Below are positions 8,448-16,895 of a stretch of 64,000 nt of DNA, one piece after another. Origin of the DNA: Streptomyces pseudovenezuelae. Lineage in GTDB: Bacteria > Actinomycetota > Actinomycetes > Streptomycetales > Streptomycetaceae. The notes under the pieces were generated by a model, which ran no database searches, was not told the origin of the DNA, and saw nothing but the letters and a program-made list of their open reading frames with translations. A program made the translations under genes and the position numbers. The stretch's first letter is position 1, and every line of letters starts with the position of its first letter. The stretch covers positions 331,672-395,671 of the forward strand of contig NZ_KQ948154.1 in NCBI RefSeq assembly GCF_001513955.1, given 5' to 3'.

Positions 8448-9179
8448 ATGCGCATCGTCCTGCTCCGCCACGGAGAGACCGACCGCAACGCCACCGACCG
8501 ATTCCAGGGGCAGGCCGACATCCCGCTGAACGACACGGGGGTACGGCAGGCGCAGGTGATCGCCCGGTCGTTGAGTCCGGACGGCTGGTCGGCGGTCTAC
8601 TCCTCTTGTCTGGCGCGTGCCGCCCAGACCGCCGCGTACGCCGCGGGCCGGCTCGGCGTCCCTCATCGGCGCCTCGACGGACTGCGCGAGCGCGACCTGG
8701 GCACACTCGACGGCCAGGGCCGCGCCGAGTTCGCCCGGCAGCACCCGGGGACCATGCGGCGGCTGCTCACCGACCCCGACTACGCCCCACCCGGCGGCGA
8801 GACCGGCAGGGCCGTGCTCTCCCGCTCGGCCGCCGCCCTGCGCACCATCGCGGAGGCAGAGACAGAGGCAGAGGCGGACAAGGCCGGCCGGACGCTGCCC
8901 GCGGTCCTGGCCGTCACCCACGGCGGTGTGCTGAACCTGCTGACGCGTGCCCTGGCCGGCGCCGGCGCAACGCCCGAGGTCCTGGTCGGCACCGGTGCAG
9001 CCGTCTGCGTGGATGTCGGGTGGTCACCCGCCGGCCGTCCGCGTGCCGCCCTGCGCCGGTGGAACGTGGCTCCGCACGAGTGCGAGGAAGCGCCCGCTCC
9101 CCCTGTGCCTCCGTCCTTCGTCGACCTCGACTCCCTCGTCCTCGACGAGCTCAACTCCAAGGAAGTGACCCGTACATGA
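8448..9179 (+). CDS. histidine phosphatase (phosphoglycerate-mutase superfamily)
   Basis: 243 residues. The N-terminal catalytic motif LLRHGETDRN and the second-His motif VTHGGVLNLL (about 165) place it in the branch that includes cobalamin-type and sugar phosphatases. Within this operon it may remove a phosphate from an intermediate formed when AvrD condenses a ketoacyl chain with a sugar or triose phosphate; this is inference from context. The C-terminal ~40 residues are a low-complexity acidic tail. It overlaps the next gene by 4 bp. Confidence 0.85.
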   Translation: MRIVLLRHGETDRNATDRFQGQADIPLNDTGVRQAQVIARSLSPDGWSAVYSSCLARAAQTAAYAAGRLGVPHRRLDGLRERDLGTLDGQGRAEFARQHPGTMRRLLTDPDYAPPGGETGRAVLSRSAAALRTIAEAETEAEADKAGRTLPAVLAVTHGGVLNLLTRALAGAGATPEVLVGTGAAVCVDVGWSPAGRPRAALRRWNVAPHECEEAPAPPVPPSFVDLDSLVLDELNSKEVTRT

Positions 9180-9469
9180 GCATCGAGATCACCGTACTTT
9201 TCGACGTCGTACCGGACCGTCTGGCGGACACCGCGGGCGCCTTCGAGGAACTGTGCGCCGCGACCCGGCAGGAGGAGGGCGCGTTGCGCTTCGACGCCTG
9301 GCGGTCCGAGGAGCACGAGAACCTGATCGTGCTGGTCGAGGAGTGGGCCGACCAGGCTGCTATCGACCTGCACATGAAGGAGCCGTATGTCGCGGACTTC
9401 CTCGCGAAGGTCGAGGGCGCCTATGTGCGGCCTCCGTACGTCCACCGCCTGCGCCCCCTCGCCGCCTGA
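9176..9469 (+). CDS. ABM-family (antibiotic biosynthesis monooxygenase) small protein
   Basis: 97 residues, the usual length of one ABM dimeric alpha/beta-barrel domain. The pattern 'EGALRFDAWRSEEHENLIVLVEEWAD' followed by 'HMKEPYVADF' is typical. Members catalyse cofactor-free oxygenation or act as cyclase-like partners in polyketide pathways. ATGA overlap with the phosphatase gene and 3 bp from the flavoprotein gene indicate co-translation. Its exact reaction is unknown. Confidence 0.85.
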   Translation: MSIEITVLFDVVPDRLADTAGAFEELCAATRQEEGALRFDAWRSEEHENLIVLVEEWADQAAIDLHMKEPYVADFLAKVEGAYVRPPYVHRLRPLAA

Positions 9470-9472
9470 TCC

Positions 9473-11050
9473 ATGGTGAGCGACATGCAGCAGCCGCGCG
9501 TTCTCGTGGTCGGCGCCGGTCCCGTCGGGATGGTCCTGGCCTGCGAACTGCTGGCGCACGGTGTTCGGGCCGACGTCATCTCCAAGCTCCGCAGGCAGAG
9601 CCCGCACTCTCGCGCCACGATCCTCTGGCCCCGCGTCCTGGAACTCCTGGACCGGGTGGGCGTGGGACGGAAACTGGTCGACGGTGGCCACTACTTCGAC
9701 CAGATGAACTACTACTCACAGAAGAAGCTGATCGGCCTGATCCGGTTCGACCGGCTGCGAGGCGTCGGTTATCCCTTCGCCATCACCATCCCGCAGTGGC
9801 GCACCGAGGCGATCCTCGAGGAGCACCTCACCGCGCTGGGCGGCACCATCGAGTACGACACCAGCTTCGTCGACGGCACCCAGGACCCTGACGGGGTCCA
9901 GTGCCGCGTCCAGCTCGCCGACGGCCGGGCGCAGACCCGTACGTACGACTACGTGGTCGGGGCCGACGGTTACCACAGCGCCGTCCGTGAGGCGTTCGGC
10001 TTCCGGTTCACCGGCCGGACCCTGCGCACCCGGCTCGCCATCACCGACGCCGAGATCCTGGGCGAGACCACCAGCAGCGAAGCGGCGTACTACCTGACCC
10101 GGACCGGGAACATGGTGCTGGCGCCGCTCGGCGACGGGATCTTCCGGGTCGGCGCCAGTGTGCCCGACCACTACACGGGCGACACACCGGACCGCGCCTT
10201 CTTCGAGAGGCTGCTCGCCGAGCGCGTCCCCGGGGCGCGCAGGCTCGGCGAGATGAAGTTCAGCGGCGTCTTCACGGCTCACGTCCGCTCGGCGGGCACG
10301 TACGGCAGCGGCCGGGTCTTCCTGGCCGGCGACTCGGCGCACGCGATGAGCCCGTCGGGCGCGCAGGGGCTGAACACCGGTATCCAGGACGCCGTCAACC
10401 TCGGCTGGAAACTGGCCGGTGTGGTGCGTGGCGACTACCGCGCAGACCTGCTGGACAGCTACGACACCGAGCGCAGGCCGGCCGTCGGCGCGGTCGCCGG
10501 ACTCTCCACCCGCCTGGCCCGGATCGGCCTGTACTCGGCCCGGCACCGGACCCTCGCCCGGGATGCCGTCTACCGGTTGGGCACCACCACGCAGACTCTC
10601 GAAAGAGTGCTCGCGCCCAAGCTGGCCCAGCTGGACACCCACTACGGCCCCCGGCCGAAACGGCGCTCCCTGGTGACGGGGGAACGTCTGCCCCTCGGCT
10701 GGCGTGAGTCGCCGGCAGCGCCCGTCCTCGCCGTGGACCGCTACACCGTGCTGCTGTGGCCCGGCCTCCAGTACCGGTACGAGCGCTGGACCGGGCTCGT
10801 CGACAGACTGCGGGAGCAGCTGACCGCCGTGTCCGTCTGCGACCTGGGCGGCCGCCCACCCGGCCCGCTGCTGGGCAAGCTTCCGCGCGAGGCCCATGCC
10901 CTGCTGGTCCGCCCCGACGGCCACCTCGACGTGATCGTCCCGCTGGACGACCGCGCTCCCACCTCCGCCGTCCACCTGGTCGGCCAGGCACTCGCCCGGC
11001 ACGCACTGCCCCACACCACCACCCCGCAGCTCGCCGTTCAGCCGGCCTGA
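9473..11050 (+). CDS. FAD-dependent monooxygenase, PHBH/aromatic-hydroxylase type
   Basis: 525 residues. It has the Rossmann GAGPVGM motif near residue 15, the DG motif in VVGADGYHSAVREAFG (about 162), and the second FAD motif in VFLAGDSAHAMSPSGAQGLNTG (about 282). The C-terminal thioredoxin-like domain with LLVRPDGHLD (about 480) is typical of single-component hydroxylases from polyketide pathways. It would use NAD(P)H and O2 to hydroxylate or rearrange the product. The position immediately after the ABM protein suggests sequential oxidations. ATG at 9485 is an alternative start. Confidence 0.92.
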   Translation: MVSDMQQPRVLVVGAGPVGMVLACELLAHGVRADVISKLRRQSPHSRATILWPRVLELLDRVGVGRKLVDGGHYFDQMNYYSQKKLIGLIRFDRLRGVGYPFAITIPQWRTEAILEEHLTALGGTIEYDTSFVDGTQDPDGVQCRVQLADGRAQTRTYDYVVGADGYHSAVREAFGFRFTGRTLRTRLAITDAEILGETTSSEAAYYLTRTGNMVLAPLGDGIFRVGASVPDHYTGDTPDRAFFERLLAERVPGARRLGEMKFSGVFTAHVRSAGTYGSGRVFLAGDSAHAMSPSGAQGLNTGIQDAVNLGWKLAGVVRGDYRADLLDSYDTERRPAVGAVAGLSTRLARIGLYSARHRTLARDAVYRLGTTTQTLERVLAPKLAQLDTHYGPRPKRRSLVTGERLPLGWRESPAAPVLAVDRYTVLLWPGLQYRYERWTGLVDRLREQLTAVSVCDLGGRPPGPLLGKLPREAHALLVRPDGHLDVIVPLDDRAPTSAVHLVGQALARHALPHTTTPQLAVQPA

Positions 11051-11085
11051 CGCCCTGTCCCCGGCACAACCCGAAGGAGCCCGCC

Positions 11086-11646
11086 ATGAGCACCACCCCC
11101 CGCGTCACCCTCACCGAAGTCGCCGACATGACGCCCGACCAGCTCGCGGTGTACGAGAAGTTCCAGTCCAACCTGACCCGCGCGCTGCTGCTCACCAAGA
11201 ACTCCGCGGCCGCCCACCTCGCGCTCGGCGGCACCTTCACGGTCGGCCTGCTGAGCCTGCTGGACCGCGAGGTGGTCGTGCTGCGGGTGGCCAGGCTGCG
11301 TGACAGCGAGTTCGAGCGCCTGCTGCACTACCCGCTCGCGAAGAAGGCCGGTCTGGAGGACATCGAGATCAAGGCGATCGAGGAAGGCCTCTACGAGCAG
11401 CTGCCGCCCGCCCGCGCCGCCCTGGTCCGCTACGTCACCGACTGCATGGTCGACCACAGGGCGAGCGAGGATGCCTTCTTCGCGCTGCGCGAGCACTACT
11501 CGCAGAACGAGATCGCCGAGATCACGCATCTCGCCGGGCACAGCGCCATGACCGCCATGTACCTGGCCAGCCTGGACATCCCGCTCGACGAGGGCATCGC
11601 CTCCTGGGGCCGGCTCACCGAGGTACAGGACGAGGTCAGGAGCTGA
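11086..11646 (+). CDS. carboxymuconolactone decarboxylase/AhpD-fold protein
   Basis: 186 residues, all alpha. The CMD signature is seen as 'LDREVVVLRVARLRDSEFERLLHYPLAKKAG' in segments: REVVVLRVA, SEFERLLH, AKKAGL. The CxxC of AhpD is absent, so it is not a peroxidase. Such proteins in biosynthetic operons act as decarboxylases, hydrolases or cyclase-like catalysts. Here it may act on a beta-keto or lactone intermediate; this is inference. GAAGGAG precedes the ATG by about 5 nt. Confidence 0.8.
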   Translation: MSTTPRVTLTEVADMTPDQLAVYEKFQSNLTRALLLTKNSAAAHLALGGTFTVGLLSLLDREVVVLRVARLRDSEFERLLHYPLAKKAGLEDIEIKAIEEGLYEQLPPARAALVRYVTDCMVDHRASEDAFFALREHYSQNEIAEITHLAGHSAMTAMYLASLDIPLDEGIASWGRLTEVQDEVRS

Positions 11647-11680
11647 TCCCGGCCGCCCGCCCGATCCGAGAGGAAGAACG

Positions 11681-12661
11681 TTGCAGTACGTCCGGCTGGG
11701 CTCGTCCGGCCTGAAGGTGTCGCGACTGGCACTGGGATGCATGAGTTACGGCGAGCCCCGACTCGGCACCCATCCCTGGTCGCTGCCCGAGGAGGAGAGC
11801 CTCCCGTTTCTCGCCCAGGCACTCGAACTGGGCATCAACTTCTTCGACACCGCGAACATCTACTCGCTGGGCACCAGCGAGGAGTTCCTGGGCCGCGCGG
11901 TGCGCAAGCTGACCCGGCGCGAAGACGTCGTCATCGCCACCAAGGTCTACGAGAGGCTCAGGGACGACCCGCTCTCGGGCGGGCTGTCCCGCTCGGCGAT
12001 CATGCGCGAACTCGACGCGAGCCTGAGGCGGTTGGACACCGACTACATCGACCTCTACATCATCCATCGCTGGGACCCCGAGACCCCGGTCGAGGAGACC
12101 ATGGAGGCGCTGCACGACGTGGTGCGCGCGGGCAAGGTCCGCTACATCGGCGCCTCCTCCATGCACACCTGGCAGTTCGTGAAGGCGCAGTACATCGCCG
12201 ATGTCCACGGCTGGACGCGGTTCGTGAGCATGCAGAACCACTACAACCTCGTCAACCGCGAGGAAGAGCGCGAGATGCTGCCGTACTGCCTCGCGGAGGG
12301 CGTCGGCGTCACGCCGTGGAGCCCGCTGGCCCGCGGAAAGCTCACGCGCGACTGGGACGCCGAGTCGCCCCGCACCGGGGGCGACCCGATCCAGGACCGC
12401 TTCTACGGCCCCACCGAGCGTGCGGACCGCGCGGTCGTCCGCGTGGTCGCAGAGATCGCCGCCGAACGCGGCATCCCCATGGCCCAGGTGGCTCTCGCCT
12501 GGCTCCTGCATCAGCAGGGGGTCACCGCGCCCGTCGTCGGCGCGACCCGGCCGCACCACCTCGAGGACGCCGTGGCGTCCCTCGACGTGAGGCTCGACGA
12601 CACCGAACTCGCCCGGCTTGAGGCGCCCTATGTGCCGCACGCCGTCGTGGAATACGTCTGA
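11681..12661 (+). CDS. aldo/keto reductase
   Basis: 326 residues. Tetrad motifs are DTANIYS (Asp/Tyr), ATKVYE (Lys) and IIHRWD (His), with the cofactor motif VVGATRPHHL near the C-terminus. It starts at TTG 11681 with GAGAGGAAG about 6 nt upstream, and no better ATG is present. It is the second AKR of the cluster but divergent from the one at 4.4 kb, so the two probably act on different carbonyls. Confidence 0.9.
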   Translation: MQYVRLGSSGLKVSRLALGCMSYGEPRLGTHPWSLPEEESLPFLAQALELGINFFDTANIYSLGTSEEFLGRAVRKLTRREDVVIATKVYERLRDDPLSGGLSRSAIMRELDASLRRLDTDYIDLYIIHRWDPETPVEETMEALHDVVRAGKVRYIGASSMHTWQFVKAQYIADVHGWTRFVSMQNHYNLVNREEEREMLPYCLAEGVGVTPWSPLARGKLTRDWDAESPRTGGDPIQDRFYGPTERADRAVVRVVAEIAAERGIPMAQVALAWLLHQQGVTAPVVGATRPHHLEDAVASLDVRLDDTELARLEAPYVPHAVVEYV

Positions 12662-12683
12662 CCGACAGGCAGGTGGAGGAACC

Positions 12684-13631
12684 ATGGGAATAGCCGACTA
12701 CGCCCTGGCGATGCCGAGCGGGAAGCTGAGCGTCGACGACGTCAGCCGGGAGTCGGGGTACACCGTCGAGAAGCTCGGCCAGATCCTTCCGTCCGGGAAG
12801 TTCTCGGTGCTGGCCGAGGGCGAGACCTCCTGGGGGCTCGGCCGGGACGCCGCGGCAAGGCTCCTGGCCCGCAACCCGGTACCGCTCGATGAGATCGGAC
12901 TCGTGCTGTACGCGGGCTCCAGCGAATGGGGCACGCCCTTCTGGTCGCCCGCCGCGAAGATCGCCCAGGAGCTGGGGATCGCGGACGCGCACTGCTTCGA
13001 GGTGTCCAACTTCTGCAACGCGGGCATGGTCGCCGTGAAACTGGCGGACGACCAGGTGCGCGCGGGCACCCACAAGCACGCGCTGGTGATCATCTCGGAC
13101 CGGCTCAGCCAGCTCGTCGAGTACGGCACCGGCTACATCGAGCTGTTCAACTTCGCGGACGGCGCCGCCGCCGTCCTGATCTCGGCCGACGCCGAGTACG
13201 AGGTGCTGGGCGCCGCTCACCACACCGACCCGCAATGGGTGGACTCGTACTACGGCGAGATCAAGGAGGACAGGGTCAAGGTCGAGCGGGGCGTGAAGCT
13301 CGACGGGCTCGGCAAGGCGTTCCTCGACAACTTCACGGCCCTGACCCACAAGGTCCTCGCCGGCCTCGGGCGGGGGGTGGCCGACGTGTCGTACTTCCTG
13401 GTCACGCATGGCAACCAGGACACCCATCGCAAGTACCTCGCCGCGCTGGGGGTGGACGCCTCTCGCAGTGTCTTCCAGTACGACCGCGACGGCCACCTCG
13501 GCGGTGCGGACCCGTTCCTCGCCCTGGAGGAGCTGGAGCGGGAGGGCCGGATCGCCTCCGGCGACCTGGTGGTCGTGGCGACCGCGGGATCGGGTTTCAC
13601 CTGGGGTGTGACGGCGATCCGCCGGACGTGA
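12684..13631 (+). CDS. KAS III-like enzyme with an atypical third catalytic position
   Basis: 315 residues with a thiolase/KAS III fold. The nucleophile Cys is in VSNFCNAGMVAVK (about 111) and the active-site His in LVTHGNQDTH (about 242). Where canonical KAS III has Asn in GNTSAAS, this protein has 'DGHLGGADPFLAL' (about 270), so the Asn is replaced and a His and an Asp are nearby. Related variants (CerJ-type) transfer acyl groups to oxygen instead of condensing carbon. It is last in the operon and may esterify the product. The ribosome site GTGGAGGA precedes the ATG. Confidence 0.82.
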   Translation: MGIADYALAMPSGKLSVDDVSRESGYTVEKLGQILPSGKFSVLAEGETSWGLGRDAAARLLARNPVPLDEIGLVLYAGSSEWGTPFWSPAAKIAQELGIADAHCFEVSNFCNAGMVAVKLADDQVRAGTHKHALVIISDRLSQLVEYGTGYIELFNFADGAAAVLISADAEYEVLGAAHHTDPQWVDSYYGEIKEDRVKVERGVKLDGLGKAFLDNFTALTHKVLAGLGRGVADVSYFLVTHGNQDTHRKYLAALGVDASRSVFQYDRDGHLGGADPFLALEELEREGRIASGDLVVVATAGSGFTWGVTAIRRT

Positions 13632-13638
13632 GCGGCGT

Positions 13639-13692
13639 ACGGCAAGCCGAAGGCCCCCGGTGCTCACGTACCGGGGGCCTTCGGCTTGCCGT
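13639..13692. terminator. strong bidirectional terminator closing the AvrD operon
   Basis: A perfect 23-bp stem (13639-13661 with 13670-13692) around an 8-nt loop lies between the convergent KAS III-like and XRE genes. It can be read from both sides and marks the downstream boundary of the biosynthetic operon. Confidence 0.9.
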
Positions 13693-13694
13693 GT

Positions 13695-14543
13695 TCAGCG
13701 ATGGTGAACGGAGTTCAGATCCACCGTCAGGAGCTGCAGCGCCGCCTCGTGCGGTGAGTCGGGTTCCGCGTGGTAGAACTTCAGGATGTTGCCGTCCTGG
13801 AGGTCGGCGGACTGGTACATCAACTCCAGCTCGCCGACGACCGGATGGCTGAAGAGCTTGGTGCCCTCGATGCAGTTGGCCACCCGCTGCCGGCACCACA
13901 GTGCGGCGAACTCCTCGCTCTGAATGGTCAGTTCACCGATGAGCTCGGCCAGTCGTGGGTCGTGGCGGTGGTTTCCGGAAATGAACCGCAGATAGGTCAC
14001 GTTCGACTCGGACTCCGTGGCCCAGTCCGCGTACAGGCTCTGCACGTCCTCGTCGAGGAAGTTCATCTTGATGATGTTGGGGCGCAGTTCGGCGTCATCG
14101 GTGACGTCGAAGTCGAGATGCGGCGCGAACAGCCGGTGGTACAGCGAGTTCCAGGCGAGGATGTCGCACCGGTAGTTCAGCACGGCCGCCGCCACGTTGC
14201 CCAGGGACGCCATCAGCATCTTGGTACTGGGGCTCAGCTGATCGTCTTGAGGCGTCTGCAGCTGGGGGTTCTGCACCGCGGACCCGATCTTGAGCAGGTA
14301 GTCCTGTTCGTCGAGGCTCAGATCCAGCGCGCGGGCGATGGAGAGCAGGACCTGCGGGGAGGCGTGCGCGGTCTGTGCCTGTTCCAGCCGGGTGTAGTAG
14401 GTCTGGCTCACTCCCGCTAGCGCGGCCACCTCCTCCCGGCGCAGTCCGGGAACGCGCCGCGAGCCGCTGGTGCGCAGCCCACGCTGCTCCGGCCGGACGC
14501 GCTCACGCATCTGCCGCAGGTAGCTGCCGAGGTCGGTGTTCAC
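13695..14543 (-). CDS. XRE-family regulator with MmyB-like ligand-binding domain (second copy)
   Basis: About 282 residues. The HTH lies at about 25-75 (VPGLRREEVAALAGVSQTYYTRLEQ). The MmyB-like sensor at about 110-282 shows 'LNYRCDILAWNSLYHRLFAPHLDF'. GTG at 14543 is preferred because AAGGGTGGAA precedes it; the frame is open to 14654. It is the closer match to the common MmyB layout, while the 2.7-kb copy is more divergent. It lies between the terminator of the biosynthetic operon and the MFS pump gene on the same strand, so it may control the pump or the operon in response to an acyl ligand. Confidence 0.9.
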   Translation of the reverse strand: MNTDLGSYLRQMRERVRPEQRGLRTSGSRRVPGLRREEVAALAGVSQTYYTRLEQAQTAHASPQVLLSIARALDLSLDEQDYLLKIGSAVQNPQLQTPQDDQLSPSTKMLMASLGNVAAAVLNYRCDILAWNSLYHRLFAPHLDFDVTDDAELRPNIIKMNFLDEDVQSLYADWATESESNVTYLRFISGNHRHDPRLAELIGELTIQSEEFAALWCRQRVANCIEGTKLFSHPVVGELELMYQSADLQDGNILKFYHAEPDSPHEAALQLLTVDLNSVHHR

Positions 14544-14684
14544 GATCTGTTCCACCCTTCTCATTATGAAGTGCCGTACCGCATCGGCAATATCGCCCCG
14601 GCTCGCGGTGACCGAGGCCACGACGGCCGGGCGGGCGGTCACTGCTCCGCCCACCCGGCCGTGCGGGCCACCGCGCCGGGGGAT

Positions 14685-16136
14685 TCACGCGGTGACGGAT
14701 GCCGCCTGCCGGGACTTCCCGCGCAGCACCAGCCACAGGAGAAGGCCGACGGCGACCTGGGAGAAGCCGGCCACGCCGATCGCCACGTGGATGCCGGTGA
14801 GCTCCTCGGCGGCGGTGACGGTGCCCTGGCCGATGACGGCGGCGAAGACCGCGCTCACCAGCGGGATGCCGATGGCGATGCCGACCTGCTGGCTCTGGGT
14901 GGCCATGCCGGTGGCCATGCCCTGCGCGTCGGAGTCGACGGACGAGGTGGCGATGACCATGAAGCACAGGGCGGCCAGCATGGAGAAGAAGGCGTTCACG
15001 AACTGGGTGGCGATCAGCGGGACCAACCAGTACGAGTCCGAGGTGGCCCACAGCGCCGGCAGCATGAACGCGCCCTGCAGGAGCAGGGAGACGCCGAGCA
15101 TCGTGCGCGGCGAGACCTTCTGGAGGATGCGCGGACCGACGGTGCCGGCGACGATCTGGCCCACACCGATGCCGAGCAGCACCAGGCCGGCGACCATGGA
15201 CGACAGGCCGAGCACGTTCTGGACGTAGAGGCCGGTGAAGAAGATCAGCGCGGTCTCGCCGCCGAAGATGAACAGGGCGGCCAGGTTGCCGAAGGCGATG
15301 TCGGGCTTCTTGAGGATCTTCACCGGGACCAGGGCGTCGGTGGTGCGGCCCTCCACCGCCCAGAAGACGCCGAGCAGAACCGCGGCTGCGATCAGCGAGC
15401 CGCCCGCAACCGGGTCGAGGCCCTCCTCGCCGACGCGGGTGACACCGTAGATCCCGGCGAACAGGCCCAGGGTGATCAGGAGCGCGCCGGGCAGGTCGAT
15501 GCGGCTGCGCTGCTCCGCGCGGCTCTCGTCGACGACGATCGGCACCACGACGATCGCGGCGATGGCCACGGGGATGTTGATGAAGAAGGCCCAGCGCCAG
15601 GAGAACACGTCCGTGAGGACACCGCCCAGGATCGCGCCGACACTGAAGCCGGAGCTCATCATCACGCTGTTCAGGCCTAGCGCCCGGGTGCGCAGGCCGG
15701 GTTCGGTGAAGGCGGTGGTCAGCAGGGCGAGCGCGGCGGGTGTGACGGCGGCTGTGGCCAGGCCCTGCAACGTACGGGCGACCAGCAGCATGGCGGGGGA
15801 GTCGGCGAGGCCGCCGACCAGCGAGGAGAGGGTCAGAACGACCATCCCGGCGGTGAAGATGCGCCGACGCCCCAGGTAGTCACCGACCCGTCCGAAGACC
15901 AGGGTGCACCCGGCGGCGCACAGCGCGAAGGTCGTGGTGATCCACTGCAGGCTCCCCGTCGAGAACCCCAGGGACGTGCCGACCTCGGGCAGCGCGACGT
16001 TCAGCACCGAGAAGTCGGCGGCCATCATGAACTGCGACGCCAGCAGCACCACCAGGGCGGCGACCTGGCGGCCTGTCATGCGGACACGGGTCGGCGGCGC
16101 GGCCGCGGTGGTCGTGGCGGTATCAGCGGTAGTCAT
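14685..16136 (-). CDS. MFS drug exporter, DHA2 (EmrB/QacA) type
   Basis: 483 residues with about 14 predicted membrane spans. Visible marks are the first helix 'VVLLASQFMMAADFSVLNVALP', motif A 'GRVGDYLGRRRIF', and motif C-like stretches near 'GFSVGAILGGVL'. Proton-driven export of small molecules is the family role. ATG at 16136 begins the recognisable protein; upstream codons to 16358 lack family similarity and overlap the divergent promoter. It could export the AvrD-cluster product, or it could belong to the divergent Lrp regulator next to it. Confidence 0.92.
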   Translation of the reverse strand: MTTADTATTTAAAPPTRVRMTGRQVAALVVLLASQFMMAADFSVLNVALPEVGTSLGFSTGSLQWITTTFALCAAGCTLVFGRVGDYLGRRRIFTAGMVVLTLSSLVGGLADSPAMLLVARTLQGLATAAVTPAALALLTTAFTEPGLRTRALGLNSVMMSSGFSVGAILGGVLTDVFSWRWAFFINIPVAIAAIVVVPIVVDESRAEQRSRIDLPGALLITLGLFAGIYGVTRVGEEGLDPVAGGSLIAAAVLLGVFWAVEGRTTDALVPVKILKKPDIAFGNLAALFIFGGETALIFFTGLYVQNVLGLSSMVAGLVLLGIGVGQIVAGTVGPRILQKVSPRTMLGVSLLLQGAFMLPALWATSDSYWLVPLIATQFVNAFFSMLAALCFMVIATSSVDSDAQGMATGMATQSQQVGIAIGIPLVSAVFAAVIGQGTVTAAEELTGIHVAIGVAGFSQVAVGLLLWLVLRGKSRQAASVTA

Positions 16137-16272
16137 GCGTCCCAGCCTCGGCCGCCCGCCGCCACCCAGCCAGATCCCTCTTGACGGCACTCCTGCGGAG
16201 ACTGTCACTGGCAGTGCCACCCTCGCGCCGCGGCGCCCGCCGGGGCACGCGAGGCCGCTCACCCGTCCTGGA

Positions 16273-16315
16273 CACTTGACAGGAGAATGGCCTTGGCCGC
16301 GGAATATGTGTTCAA
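16273..16315 (+). promoter_or_regulatory. bipartite element, copy 1 (Lrp/MFS intergenic region)
   Basis: CACTTGACAGGAGAA (16273-16287) is followed after exactly 22 nt by GTTCAA (16310-16315). The same 15-mer, spacing and GTTCAA recur at 19671-19713 in front of pat. The TTGA(A)C half-sites are inverted relative to each other over about 40 bp, suitable for a multi-dimer Lrp/AsnC protein. It lies 55-97 nt upstream of the Lrp gene. TTGACA could also be a -35 box. Confidence 0.6.
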
Positions 16316-16369
16316 TACTTCCGCCGAACCGGCGATGAACTGCCGAACCGGCTGGCATGGGAGCGCACT

Positions 16370-16870
16370 ATGGCTGAGAAGGACTCGCCGCCGGGCCCCG
16401 CGTCCGGACGTACGGCCGCCTCGCTCGACGACGTCGACCGGCAGATCGTGGGCCTGCTCCTCAAGGACGGCCGGGTGTCGGTCCGTGCCCTGGCCGAGCA
16501 GGTGCACATCTCGCGTGCCAACGCCTACACGCGGATCGGCCGGCTGGTCGCCGAGGACGTCATCAGCGGCTTCACCGCCCGCCTGAACCCGAAGCGGGCG
16601 GGCCTCGGCACGAGCGCGTACATCACGGTGACCATCGAGCAGAACGCCTGGCGGGACATCTCGCGCGAGCTGCGCGACATCCCGTACGTCGAGCATGTCG
16701 CCCTGGTCGGGGGCGACTTCGACGTGCTGGTGCTGGTGCGGACACCGGACAACGAGGCGCTGCGCCACGTGGTGCTGGAGCGCGTCCAGGCGATCGCCGG
16801 AGTGCGCTCCAGCCGGACCTGGCTGGTCTTCGACGAGGTGCGCGGCCCCGGCGCCGACTGGACCACCTGA
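16370..16870 (+). CDS. Lrp/AsnC-family transcriptional regulator
   Basis: 166 residues. The N-terminal HTH (about 20-68) reads LDDVDRQIVGLLLKDG and ALAEQVHISRANAYTRI. The C-terminal RAM effector domain spans about 80-155. These regulators sense amino acids or aromatic acids and usually control a neighbouring operon and themselves. It is divergent from the MFS gene and upstream of the minus-strand pat-paaN operon. The shared bipartite element suggests it governs both. GGGAG precedes the ATG. Confidence 0.92.
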   Translation: MAEKDSPPGPASGRTAASLDDVDRQIVGLLLKDGRVSVRALAEQVHISRANAYTRIGRLVAEDVISGFTARLNPKRAGLGTSAYITVTIEQNAWRDISRELRDIPYVEHVALVGGDFDVLVLVRTPDNEALRHVVLERVQAIAGVRSSRTWLVFDEVRGPGADWTT

Positions 16871-16895
16871 CCCGGAACCGCGCCGGCCACCCCGG

